Positions 1-7,463 of a DNA stretch of 10,173 bases are shown here, piece by piece. Made by a program: the position numbers and the translations under genes. Origin of the DNA: Opitutia bacterium. GTDB lineage: Bacteria > Verrucomicrobiota > Verrucomicrobiia > Opitutales > Coraliomargaritaceae. The first letter of the stretch is position 1; each line of letters opens with the position of its first letter. Below the pieces are notes generated by a model, which saw only the letters and a program-made list of their open reading frames with translations, was not told the origin of the DNA and did no database searches. Location: assembly GCA_018663485.1 (NCBI GenBank), contig JABJQI010000203.1, positions 1 to 10,173 on the forward strand, in the 5' to 3' direction.

Positions 1-2
1 TG

Positions 3-1466
3 CTAACCAATGGCGAAGACCAAGAGCAACAGGCAATTGATACCGCGCGCGAAGTCGCCAAAGACGGCATCAAAATATACACCATCGGCATCGGCACCCC
101 CGAAGGTGAGTATTTAAAAGTCCGCAACGCACAAGGCACCGAAGAGTTCATCCGCGACTTCAGCGGTCAACCCGTACGCAGCCAACTCGACGAACGCACA
201 CTGCAAGAGATTGCACAACTCACAGGCGGGAGCTATAGCCGTTTAAGCGATCAGTCGCTCAACAGACTTTACAACTCCGTGCTCGCCACACTCCCCCGCG
301 AAGAGCGCGAGTCCGAATTACAAGAAGCCCGCATCGAGCGCTATCAATGGGCCCTATCCGCCGCCTGCATTCTCCTTGTATTAGAAATCTTCATACGCCG
401 ACGCAGAAAAGCCTCGATTCAACTGGCAGTGATCATCGCCACGACATCCCTGCTGCTACCTATACCCAGTGAAGCGCAGGAACTAGAACCATCGACCTCA
501 CCGACCGAATCTTTAGAGCTACCATTACCGCCGACACAGGAGTCGCCCGAAGCAATCATTCAAGAGGTCGAAACGGACCCGCGCGTGTTATACAATCAAG
601 CGCATGCTCAACTCGACGCCGGCGACTACGCCGAAGCAACACGCCTCTACGAGGCAGCGATCGAACTCAGCGAAGATGTCTCTCTCGAACGTGATGCATT
701 ATACAATATGGCGCACGTCATCAACCAGGTTGGCGAAACCGCGCTGGAGGCACAGGACTTCGAGGCTGCTATCGAAAGCTGGAAACAAGCCGAGGCCTTA
801 TTTAAATCCGCCAACGAAATTGATTCAAGCGACGCCATCAGCATCGAAGATGCCACCAGTATCGAAGCGCGCCGCAACGCGCTCGAAGAATTCTTGAAGC
901 AACAAGAACCTCAAGACCAGGAGGATCAAGAAGACAGCGAGGACTCCGAAGAATCGGAAGAGTCCGCAGACGATGAAGAAGGCGAACAGGATGAGCAACA
1001 AGAGGGCGAAGAAGGCGAAGATCAGGGCGAGCAGTCCGAAGAAGAATCTGGCGAAGAAGGCGACGAGACCAAACAAGGCGAAGACGGCGAACAGTCCGAT
1101 CAAGAAAGCGACGAGTCCGACTCCTCCGATAGCTCTGAGTCCGAAGAGCCAAGCGAAGGCGAAGACACCGAGTCCACCGGCGATCCCGCCGAAGACATGG
1201 AGCAACAAGCCGAAGAAGAAGCCGCTGGCGAAGGCGAAGAAGATCCTGGCGCAGAAGAGAGCGAAGTTCCTCAACCGACCGAAGGCCAACAAGGCGAAGC
1301 CGCAGACGGCGAGCAAGGCGAGATGATGCCCATGGAAGGCATGAGCATCTCCGAAGCCCAAGACCTACTCGACAGCCTACGCGGCTCCGAACAATTACTC
1401 CCATTTTCCGATCCATCCGACGAAACCCGCCAATCGAACAGCAACAGAGAACTCCGCGACTGGTAA
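3..1466 (+). CDS. BatB-BatC fusion: VWA domain + TPR + acidic tail (5' end outside window)
   Basis: The frame is open from the left edge, so the gene is 5'-truncated; 487 residues are visible. Residues 1-92 are the C-terminal half of a von Willebrand A domain of BatA/BatB type (LTNGEDQ, then IYTIGIGTPEG, a BatB hallmark). A membrane helix follows at about 116-131, ending in RRRRK. A second hydrophobic stretch at about 139-152 ends in PIPSEAQ and resembles a signal peptide with a cleavage site. Residues about 190-275 contain BatC-like TPR repeats (YNQAHAQLDAGDYAEA, ALYNMAHVINQVG). About 300-440 is a very acidic E/Q/D/G/S-rich linker, and the tail has the BatC-like motif MSISEAQDLLDSLR. I infer a fusion of BatB and BatC, which are usually separate genes. 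The VWA part should face the periplasm next to the membrane, with the TPR also periplasmic. Bat proteins are linked to aerotolerance in Bacteroides; the mechanism is unknown. The GTG at 279 is internal, not a start. Confidence 0.88.
   Translation, partial: LTNGEDQEQQAIDTAREVAKDGIKIYTIGIGTPEGEYLKVRNAQGTEEFIRDFSGQPVRSQLDERTLQEIAQLTGGSYSRLSDQSLNRLYNSVLATLPREERESELQEARIERYQWALSAACILLVLEIFIRRRRKASIQLAVIIATTSLLLPIPSEAQELEPSTSPTESLELPLPPTQESPEAIIQEVETDPRVLYNQAHAQLDAGDYAEATRLYEAAIELSEDVSLERDALYNMAHVINQVGETALEAQDFEAAIESWKQAEALFKSANEIDSSDAISIEDATSIEARRNALEEFLKQQEPQDQEDQEDSEDSEESEESADDEEGEQDEQQEGEEGEDQGEQSEEESGEEGDETKQGEDGEQSDQESDESDSSDSSESEEPSEGEDTESTGDPAEDMEQQAEEEAAGEGEEDPGAEESEVPQPTEGQQGEAADGEQGEMMPMEGMSISEAQDLLDSLRGSEQLLPFSDPSDETRQSNSNRELRDW
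900..1322 (+). repeat. Degenerate acidic low-complexity coding repeat (GAA/GGC/GAC-rich)
   Basis: Within the BatB-BatC fusion gene the DNA becomes a degenerate array of GGCGAAGAA-like and GAGTCCGAA-like units. It encodes about 140 residues that are almost only E, D, Q, G, S, with a few A, P and T. The unit length is irregular, so this is low complexity rather than a true tandem repeat. Similar acidic linkers are common in BatC proteins. The array makes long open frames on the opposite strand (825-1361 and 838-1491), which are artefacts of the codon pattern. Confidence 0.8.
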
Positions 1467-1485
1467 CGTTCATTTTTAGATACCT

Positions 1486-3285
1486 ATGCACCTACGCAAC
1501 GCATTCCTAATACTCGCCCTCTTCACGACCTCCACCCTACTTGCGGAGATCCGAGTCAGCACACGCTTTGAGCCGGCACGTGTCCCCACCGGCGGCACCT
1601 CGAAATACATCGTCGAGATTATCGAAACCGATGACAGCACGATGCCAAAAACCGAGCGCGTCACGACACTGCCGATTCCCCAAATCAACACCCTCACGAT
1701 GCGTAATGGTCGCATCGCTGCAGGTTCCCAACGAACTCAGATTACCAATGGTGTCCGTGAATATAGCAACTCGCAGCAGCTCATCATCGATGCAGCCTCT
1801 TCAACAGAAGGCAGTTTCACGATCCCTGGCTACATTTTCGAATACAAAGGTGGACGCCTACAAGCACCAGCAGCCACGCTCACCGTCGTCAAACGCTCAG
1901 CCGACGATGCGCCCACGGTCGATGAACTTATCTTTCTAAAGGCCGATGCCCCACAACAACTCTATGTCGGCCAGACGACACCGATCATACTGAAGCTCTA
2001 CGTCTCAAGCAACGTGCAGCTACGAGGTATGAATCCCTTCGAGCGCAACGCCGACGGATTCACGGTCAGCGACCAGCCGGAAGAATATTCAGAAAGCGTC
2101 GAGATGGCAAACGGACGTCGTTATCGCGTTTACAGCTGGCCGCTCACCATCACTCCAATCAGCGCAGGGGCACAGGATCTCGACTTTCAATTAACTGTAT
2201 CCGTACAAATGCCAGACCAGCGAAACACGCGCGGCTCTCAATTCGGCGGTGGCATGTTTGACAACTTCTTCGGCCGCTCCGAACGCTTCAACATCTATAC
2301 CCCGCCCACTCAAGTCGACGTGCGCGCACTCCCCACTGAAGGCAAGCCGAAGAGCTTCTCTGGAGCCATCGGTCAGTTCAACATGGAAGTCACCTCCGAC
2401 AGCACTTCAACACGAGTCGAGGAGCCCATCATGCTATCGCTGAAGCTTAGCGGTCGCGGCAACTTCGATCGCATCAAAGGCCCTGAGATGCCCAAGACCA
2501 GAGGCTGGCGTAACTATAAGCCCGAGTCCACCTACGAGCCAAGCAACTCGCAACCGCTCAAAGGCGTGAAGCGTTTCGACTATGTCTTTATTCCTGAAAC
2601 AGCAGGTAACCTCAAACTCCCTAAAGTGTCATTCTCATTCTTCGATCCGAAGACTGAGAAATATGTCGAGCTCACCAGCCCGGCACCCACTGTTAAAGTG
2701 GCTCTATCCAAGCGTCCCGCGGTTACTACAACACCGACCGAGACCGATAACCAAGACTCAACGCCTGCAATCAATCTGACCAAAGCACTCAGTCCTGAAG
2801 AGCTACTCATCACACTCGACTACCGCCCGGAGCAAGGACGTCACATCGAAACCGACCTACTGTCCAGTCGATTGTTTTACGGCCTCAACGGCATCGGACT
2901 CGTCGCACTCACCACGGCAGGCATCCTCATCTATCGCCGTAAATGCCTGCACAACAATCCAGACTACGCCCTCGCCCACGAAGCGAAGCAAGCCCTCAAG
3001 AAAGCAATCAAAGACTCGCAAAGCAGCGACGCGGGCACCTTCTACCACAGCGCGCAATGCGCAATCCGGCTCGCAGCGACCGCACGCATGAAGCGCAATC
3101 TACGCTCTGCCGACTTCGCAGAACTCGAAGCATTATTCAAACAAAGCCAAGTCAACGGTGACGTGATCGAACAAGCCCACACCCTCTTTAACGAAGCCGA
3201 CAACCACCGCTTCTCAGGCCGCACCCACAGCGCCGACCTGCAACGCGGCCGCACTCAGCTCAACACCATATTGAAAGCACTATGA
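1486..3285 (+). CDS. batD: BatD-like oxygen-tolerance protein
   Basis: A 599-residue protein with a signal peptide (about 1-20, cleaved near TLLA-EI), a long beta-rich periplasmic region, one membrane helix (about 464-484, followed by RRK) and a helical cytoplasmic tail of about 115 residues. BatD traits include the opening FEPARVPTGGTSKYIVEI, the GGGMFDNFFGRS segment (about 254-265), FSGAIGQFNMEV (291-302) followed by LSGRGNFDRIKGPEMP (321-336), and FIPETAGNLKLPKVSFSFFDP (368-388). Length and layout match BatD family proteins. Its position between the VWA/TPR fusion and BatE fits the standard Bat order. It presumably acts as a membrane-anchored periplasmic scaffold partner of the VWA proteins, but its biochemical role is not established. 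The start is 19 nt after the previous stop with no Shine-Dalgarno sequence; the signal peptide directly after this ATG supports it. Confidence 0.9.
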   Translation: MHLRNAFLILALFTTSTLLAEIRVSTRFEPARVPTGGTSKYIVEIIETDDSTMPKTERVTTLPIPQINTLTMRNGRIAAGSQRTQITNGVREYSNSQQLIIDAASSTEGSFTIPGYIFEYKGGRLQAPAATLTVVKRSADDAPTVDELIFLKADAPQQLYVGQTTPIILKLYVSSNVQLRGMNPFERNADGFTVSDQPEEYSESVEMANGRRYRVYSWPLTITPISAGAQDLDFQLTVSVQMPDQRNTRGSQFGGGMFDNFFGRSERFNIYTPPTQVDVRALPTEGKPKSFSGAIGQFNMEVTSDSTSTRVEEPIMLSLKLSGRGNFDRIKGPEMPKTRGWRNYKPESTYEPSNSQPLKGVKRFDYVFIPETAGNLKLPKVSFSFFDPKTEKYVELTSPAPTVKVALSKRPAVTTTPTETDNQDSTPAINLTKALSPEELLITLDYRPEQGRHIETDLLSSRLFYGLNGIGLVALTTAGILIYRRKCLHNNPDYALAHEAKQALKKAIKDSQSSDAGTFYHSAQCAIRLAATARMKRNLRSADFAELEALFKQSQVNGDVIEQAHTLFNEADNHRFSGRTHSADLQRGRTQLNTILKAL

Positions 3286-4022
3286 GTTCACTCTTACGTA
3301 TCTCACTCCTTTGCATCCTCACTGCCGTCTCCGCATTCGCGGCGACCAGCGAATCAAACACGCCCTTTGAAGGAGGCATCGAAGCGTATCAGAATGCTGA
3401 ATACAAAACAGCAAAGGCACAATTCAGCGCCGCACTGAAGACCAACGAAACTGCCGCCGCACGCCACAACCTAGGGCTCGCACATTTCCAACTCAATGCG
3501 CCAGCCGAAGCAGTCTGGCAGCTCGAACGCGCGCAGCTGCTCGAACCCTTCAACGCCGACTACCGCGACAAACTCGAAGCCGTCCGCCAAGAACTCGGCC
3601 TATTCGCTGGCTCGCCCAAATGGACTGTCCTTGCCAGCGCAGCACTCCCCACCAAAATGTGGATCGTCATCGCAACAATCAGCTTCTGGACGCTGATCGC
3701 CATATTGATCCTGCCGCGCATCAACGACACAAAGATCGGCATCAGCCTCAAAACATTACGCTTCATTAGCATCTTCGCGTTGATTCTTTCAACACCATCG
3801 ATCTGGCTCAACCTACGCTTGCTACAAACAGGCACAGTCATCACCGACGAGGCGACAAGCCTCCACGCAGCCCCCGCCTCCGCCGCCCCGCAAAGTGGCA
3901 CCGCCCGCCCTGGCGAACGCGCCCGCATCCTAGATCAATACAAGCACTTCTACGAAATCGAAACTGAAGGCCAAGCCACCGGCTGGATCTCCAAAGACGC
4001 CTTCCGCCCGTTGGCAGATTAA
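3282..4022 (+). CDS. batE: BatE-like protein: signal peptide, TPR, two membrane helices, SH3-like domain
   Basis: A 246-residue protein. Residues 1-21 form a signal peptide (LLCILTAVSAFA). About 30-102 carries TPR units (GGIEAYQNAEYKTAKAQFSA, then RHNLGLAHFQLNAPAEAVWQLERA). Two membrane helices lie at about 126-146 and 157-179. The C-terminal 60 residues resemble a bacterial SH3 domain (VITDEATSLHAAP, then GERARILDQYKHFYEIETEGQATGWISKDAFRPL). This is the usual BatE layout. The ATG overlaps the batD stop in an ATGA arrangement, which implies translational coupling and explains the absence of a strong RBS. The TPR and SH3-like parts would both lie in the periplasm, where they could bind partner Bat proteins or cell-wall material; this is inference. 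Family assignment is strong, function uncertain. Confidence 0.88.
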   Translation: MSSLLRISLLCILTAVSAFAATSESNTPFEGGIEAYQNAEYKTAKAQFSAALKTNETAAARHNLGLAHFQLNAPAEAVWQLERAQLLEPFNADYRDKLEAVRQELGLFAGSPKWTVLASAALPTKMWIVIATISFWTLIAILILPRINDTKIGISLKTLRFISIFALILSTPSIWLNLRLLQTGTVITDEATSLHAAPASAAPQSGTARPGERARILDQYKHFYEIETEGQATGWISKDAFRPLAD

Positions 4023-4035
4023 GCTCCCCGCATTT

Positions 4036-4920
4036 ATGAAAAATAAAACAATCGGATTCGTCGGCCTCGGCCGCATGGGCGGCAACATGGCGCGCTGCCT
4101 CAAAGACAAAGGCTACAACGTCTCTGCGCTCTTTGATATTAACGACACGACTGCCAATGAGTTGGCTGCCGAGATTGGTTCGACGGCTTACACGACACTC
4201 GCTGAGGTCACAGCCAATGCCGACATCATCCTGACCGTCGTGACCAATGACGCCGCCATGGACGCGATCTTCTTTGGCGCAGATAACTTGCTGACCGGAG
4301 CCGAAGGCCGCAAGTTTATCAACTGTGCGACGCTCACACCCGCAGTGCATACGAAGCTCGAAGACGCCGCTACCAAAGTCGGCGCGACTTGCCTCGAAGC
4401 CTGCATGGCCTCCAGCATTCCACAGGCACGTAACGGCGAACTCTTCCTAATGATCGGCGGACGCGAGGCCGACTTCGACGCAAACAAGCCCCTGCTCGAC
4501 GAGCTAAGCAAAGCGCTCCACTACGTCGGCCCAGCTGGCAAAGCCTCGGAAGTCAAAGCACTGGTCAACATGGTGATGAACATCAACACCGCCGCACTCG
4601 CGGAAGGCCTCGGCATCGGCGATGCACTCGGCATCGACCTGAAAATGTTATGCGAAATCTTTAGCCAAACCGGTGCCAACTCCCGCGTGCTGGAGACGGA
4701 CGCAGAAGATATGATTCTCCGCGACCACGATTGCTATTTCTCTGCATCGCACGCCGCTAAAGATTCCGGCATTGCGCTCGGTCTGGCAGCGGCGAACGGA
4801 ATCCAGACACCACTCGCGCAAGCAACCTTTGACCAATACACCAAACTCACCGACATGGGCAATGGCGAACTCGACAAATCCGGCATCGCGGAACTGACCT
4901 TTAAAGGGCGCAAGGCTTAA
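4036..4920 (+). CDS. Beta-hydroxyacid dehydrogenase-family NAD(P)-dependent oxidoreductase
   Basis: A 294-residue protein of the 3-hydroxyisobutyrate dehydrogenase / tartronate semialdehyde reductase / GLYR superfamily. Residues 6-20 carry the N-terminal Rossmann signature IGFVGLGRMGGNMAR. The family catalytic lysine is most likely K174, with N178 four residues later (VKALVNMVMN), followed by AEGLGIGDALGIDL of the helical C-terminal domain. The usual substrate-binding DAPVSGG is replaced by EACMASS (121-127), so the substrate cannot be named. Length is normal for the family. It starts 13 nt after batE on the same strand with no obvious promoter, so it is probably cotranscribed with the Bat genes. 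A functional link to them is unproven. No Shine-Dalgarno sequence is seen; the start is set by the Rossmann motif beginning five residues in. Confidence 0.88.
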   Translation: MKNKTIGFVGLGRMGGNMARCLKDKGYNVSALFDINDTTANELAAEIGSTAYTTLAEVTANADIILTVVTNDAAMDAIFFGADNLLTGAEGRKFINCATLTPAVHTKLEDAATKVGATCLEACMASSIPQARNGELFLMIGGREADFDANKPLLDELSKALHYVGPAGKASEVKALVNMVMNINTAALAEGLGIGDALGIDLKMLCEIFSQTGANSRVLETDAEDMILRDHDCYFSASHAAKDSGIALGLAAANGIQTPLAQATFDQYTKLTDMGNGELDKSGIAELTFKGRKA

Positions 4921-4940
4921 CAGGCGCAAGTGATCTGAGT

Positions 4941-5030
4941 TGTGGAACATGCTTCCCGAAGAGAGCATGTTTGCTGTATTCTAAGACGAAAACAACACGC
5001 TCGGCGCTTCGCGCAGAAGCGCGTTCCACA
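4941..5030. repeat. REPIN-like 90-bp palindromic element: two inverted stem-loop units
   Basis: The outer 15 bases at 4941-4955 (TGTGGAACATGCTTC) reappear in inverted orientation at 5030-5016 (TGTGGAACGCGCTTC), with 13 of 15 matching. Each arm can fold on its own. In arm 1, AACATGCT (4946-4953) pairs with AGCATGTT (4964-4971). In arm 2, read on the minus strand, AACGCGCT (5025-5018) pairs with AGCGTGTT (5001-4994). Both substituted positions keep pairing: T-A becomes C-G, and A-T becomes a G-T wobble. Arm 2 has an additional inner stem, GCGCTTC/GAAGCGC (5004-5010/5016-5022). The element lies between two convergent genes. Two inverted hairpin units are the layout of REPIN/REP doublets; mobility and copy number cannot be judged here. 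Confidence 0.6.
4946..4971 (+). terminator. Possible weak terminator hairpin after the oxidoreductase gene
   Basis: An 8-bp stem (AACATGCT/AGCATGTT) with a 10-nt loop lies 25 nt after the stop at 4920. The following bases TTGCTGTATT are only moderately T-rich, so it is not a textbook intrinsic terminator. As part of the palindromic element between convergent genes it could stop transcription from either side; the minus-strand unit is likewise followed by a moderately T-rich run (TGTTGTTTTCG) for tsaD. Confidence 0.35.
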
Positions 5031-5068
5031 CTGACTCCGCCTAGCTTGAACAATTTCAGCTTTCCAAA

Positions 5069-6091
5069 CTACCCTAACCGCAAGGCGGGCTCGATGCTGA
5101 TAGCGTCATTACGCGTGCCTTCGGGATCAGCATAGGCGGCGAAAGCGATCATCGCCGCATTGTCGCCGGTGTGCTGCGGCTCAGCGATCAAGCATGCCAG
5201 TCGATAACGTTTGGCGAGTCGCTGCATCGCGGCGCGGAGTGCTTTGTTATTTGATACACCGCCGGAAAGACCGAGGCTCTTATAGCTATCGACCTCCAAG
5301 ATGTGCTTGGTCTTACCAAACAGTTGATCGATCACCGCGCTTTGATAGGACGCGCAAATATCAGGCAGCGCGGCTTCGAGTTCAGCATCGCCCATCTTCT
5401 CAATGCGATAGCGCAGGCTGGTTTTGAGTCCAGAAAAGCTAAAGCGCCGCTCGTTGCGCGGCGCAATCGACTTCGGAAAATCAAATGCCTTGGCATTCCC
5501 ATTCGCGGCAATCTTTTCGACATGCGGTCCGCCAGGATAGGGCAAACCGAGAAGCTTGGCGCCTTTATCGAGCGCCTCGCCCGCGGCGTCGTCGACAGTT
5601 TCCGCTAATACGGTGAGCTGCTTGGCTTGGTTAATTTCAAATAGAATGGTGTTGCCGCCCGAGACCACAAGTCCGAGATGCGGCAGTAATCCGTCGAATG
5701 CATTGGCAAAACCGTCGGGGTCTGCTTGGTGCAGCGTAATGAAAGGTGAATACGCATGACCACGCAGGTGATTAACGCCGCACAGCGGCAACTTCCAGGC
5801 GAGCGCAAGGCTTTTAGCAAATGCGATACCGAGCGCGAGACAACCGGCAAGACCAGGCCCCTGCGTGACGGCTATCCGAGTGATCTCCGACTGCCGCGCC
5901 AGTACATCGGATGCTTCCAGCAGCGGCAAGAAATTCTTCAAATGCTCACGGCTGGCGAGATCGGGCACCACTCCGCCGTATTCTTGATGCAAACTGATCT
6001 GACTGTGCACCCACTCGCCTGCGACTCCCTTGGCGGGATTGAACAGTGCGAGCGCGGACTCATCGCAAGAACTTTCAATGGCTAAAATCAT
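5069..6091 (-). CDS. tsaD: tRNA N6-adenosine threonylcarbamoyltransferase TsaD
   Basis: A 340-residue protein of the Kae1/TsaD/Qri7 family. With TsaB and TsaE (not in this window) it transfers threonylcarbamoyl from threonylcarbamoyl-AMP to A37 of ANN-decoding tRNAs in the cytoplasm. Diagnostic features in order are: start MILAIESSCDESALALF (ASKHA phosphate-1 loop), VTQGPGLAGCLALG (75-88), metal ligands H108 and H112 in NHLRGHAYSPF, SGGNT (144-148), DDAAGEALDKGAKLLGLPYPGG (167-188), FSFSGLKTSLR (217-227), SGGVSNN (276-282) and TGDNAAM (308-314) with the third metal ligand D310. Length is normal and no key residue is missing. The start is immediately before the first beta strand; no Shine-Dalgarno sequence precedes it. 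The gene lies 97 nt downstream of the peptidase gene on the same strand and may share its transcript. Confidence 0.96.
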   Translation of the reverse strand: MILAIESSCDESALALFNPAKGVAGEWVHSQISLHQEYGGVVPDLASREHLKNFLPLLEASDVLARQSEITRIAVTQGPGLAGCLALGIAFAKSLALAWKLPLCGVNHLRGHAYSPFITLHQADPDGFANAFDGLLPHLGLVVSGGNTILFEINQAKQLTVLAETVDDAAGEALDKGAKLLGLPYPGGPHVEKIAANGNAKAFDFPKSIAPRNERRFSFSGLKTSLRYRIEKMGDAELEAALPDICASYQSAVIDQLFGKTKHILEVDSYKSLGLSGGVSNNKALRAAMQRLAKRYRLACLIAEPQHTGDNAAMIAFAAYADPEGTRNDAISIEPALRLG

Positions 6092-6100
6092 CTATACAGA

Positions 6101-6203
6101 AAACGTTGAACGTCTTGGATCGAAGGTCGAACATCGAATTGACTAAAAAAACAGAAAAAGGGTACCAGACAGATTCGACGTTAAGTGTTCAAAGTTCGAC
6201 CTT
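6101..6203. repeat. Repeat-rich spacer with imperfect inverted repeat between the peptidase gene and tsaD
   Basis: AAGGTCGAAC at 6123-6132 is repeated exactly in inverted form at 6194-6203 (GTTCGACCTT). The left side also carries several CGAA/GAAC-type units (GTTGAACGTC, GGATCGAAGG, ACATCGAATT), with similar ones on the inverted right side (GATTCGACGTT, GTGTTCAAAG). The centre is A-rich and contains GGGTACCAGACAG. The right arm runs into the last codons of the peptidase gene, so its final residues KVEL and stop are written by the repeat. I see no gene here. It looks like a degraded small intergenic repeat element. Confidence 0.45.
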
Positions 6204-7463
6204 GGACATTCCCATCTTCGCACCAATTAGCCCGTCGAGTATCTGCTCTGCAACGAGTCGCTGCGAGTCTTCAACCGGCGCAAATCCAAATACCTTGGCA
6301 AAAGAGGCATCGCTCATCTTACGCAGATGATGCTTTTGCAGCATGAGCATCATAGCTTCTTCCGCACTACGCTCGACCGTGACATTTGGATAGACGCCGG
6401 TACCGTTGATCGCTTCACCGCTAGGCAATAAATAACGAGCACTGGTAAGTTTCAACCCATCGCCATCAGGGAAAGAATAAACACTTTGCACCGAACCTTT
6501 GCCGTAAGATTTCTCTCCCACCAGCACTGCCCGGGCATGATCTCGCAACGCACCAGAAAAGATTTCGGAAGCGCTCGCGCTATCACCATCAATCAACACG
6601 ACCAACGGTTGATGATTTGCATCCAGTGTTGCCTCGGCATAAAAGACCTCTTGAACGCCGCGACGCGATTGCACAGTGAGAACTGCTTGCCCCACCTCTA
6701 GAAAAACTTCGGCCATCCGCACCGCGATATTAAGGCGACCGCCTGGGTTACCACGCAGGTCAATAATCAGGCCCTGCATCCCTTGAGCATTGAGGCGATG
6801 AATCGCAGAAACCATTTCCAAGTCGGTCTCGTCGATAAACTGACGCACGCGCATGTAACCGACGGTGCCTGTCGCCATCTCCACATCGACCACGGAATCG
6901 AGCGCAATTGCACGCCGCTCCAAATCAAAGGAATGCTCTTCGGCTGTGATCGGCCGCTCAATTTCCAACGACACCATAGAGCCCGGCTCTCCGCGAATGC
7001 GGTCAATCACCTCGCCCAGAGTCTCTTCACGCGTATCGACGCCATCGACGCCGACAATGAAATCACCCGATAAAATGCCGGCCGCTCCAGCACTGCCCTG
7101 CTCGAAGACCTGCGAGATAATGATGCGGCCAGAAAATTGCCCCACCTCTATACCAACACCGACATATTCCTGATTAGCCGCCATGCTAAACTCCTCGTAG
7201 TGGTCAGGCGTCATATACTCGGAATACGAATCCAGCGAGCGCACCGCCGCCCCCAAGGCGACATCAGTCAGGTCTTGAAAATCTACCTCATCGGCATGGA
7301 CAAACTCAGACTCCACAATTCGCATCACCATCCCGTAACGAGAAAGGCTCTGCCAATAATCCTTAGAAAACATAGCCCGCCAATCTGCCCGCGTCGCGAA
7401 TTGCGAAGCGAGCACCGTCAATATGGCAATAGAGATCACCCAGCGCAGCGTATACTTGTTCAT
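6189..7463 (-). CDS. S41-family C-terminal processing peptidase (Ctp/Prc-like) with PDZ domain
   Basis: A 424-residue serine protease of the carboxy-terminal processing family. Residues 1-26 form a signal peptide or membrane anchor (WVISIAILTVLASQFATRA), so it acts in the periplasm. A helical segment with SLDSYSEYMTPDHYEEF (77-92) leads to a PDZ domain (about 99-172; GVGIEVGQF, then GILSGDFIVGVDGVDT). The protease core has GLIIDLRGNPGGRL (231-243), DGDSASASEIFSGALRD (292-308) and GEKSYGKGSVQS (316-327). By alignment with E. coli Prc the catalytic dyad is S297 and K322, 25 residues apart. Both are present, so it should be active on C termini of exported proteins. An upstream in-frame ATG at 7616 would add 51 residues without family likeness; the ATG at 7463 directly precedes the signal peptide. 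It is first in a probable two-gene unit with tsaD. Confidence 0.92.
   Translation of the reverse strand: MNKYTLRWVISIAILTVLASQFATRADWRAMFSKDYWQSLSRYGMVMRIVESEFVHADEVDFQDLTDVALGAAVRSLDSYSEYMTPDHYEEFSMAANQEYVGVGIEVGQFSGRIIISQVFEQGSAGAAGILSGDFIVGVDGVDTREETLGEVIDRIRGEPGSMVSLEIERPITAEEHSFDLERRAIALDSVVDVEMATGTVGYMRVRQFIDETDLEMVSAIHRLNAQGMQGLIIDLRGNPGGRLNIAVRMAEVFLEVGQAVLTVQSRRGVQEVFYAEATLDANHQPLVVLIDGDSASASEIFSGALRDHARAVLVGEKSYGKGSVQSVYSFPDGDGLKLTSARYLLPSGEAINGTGVYPNVTVERSAEEAMMLMLQKHHLRKMSDASFAKVFGFAPVEDSQRLVAEQILDGLIGAKMGMSKVEL

Noticed and set aside
900..1322. CRISPR-like or tandem repeat array
   Set aside because: The repeated units are irregular in length, lie in frame inside a gene, and have no regular repeat-spacer structure.
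279..1466. GTG at 279 as start of a separate gene
   Set aside because: The frame is open to the left edge and encodes the C-terminal part of a VWA domain without a break, so this is an internal valine codon.
825..1491. Long minus-strand open frames (825-1361 and 838-1491) opposite the acidic region
   Set aside because: They encode improbable Leu/Phe/Ala- or Arg/Leu-rich strings created by the GAA/GGC-rich codons of the real gene on the plus strand; no start context or homology supports them.
5194..6085. Plus-strand open frames opposite tsaD
   Set aside because: They are shadows of a highly conserved gene; their translations show no recognisable domain and start codons lack context.
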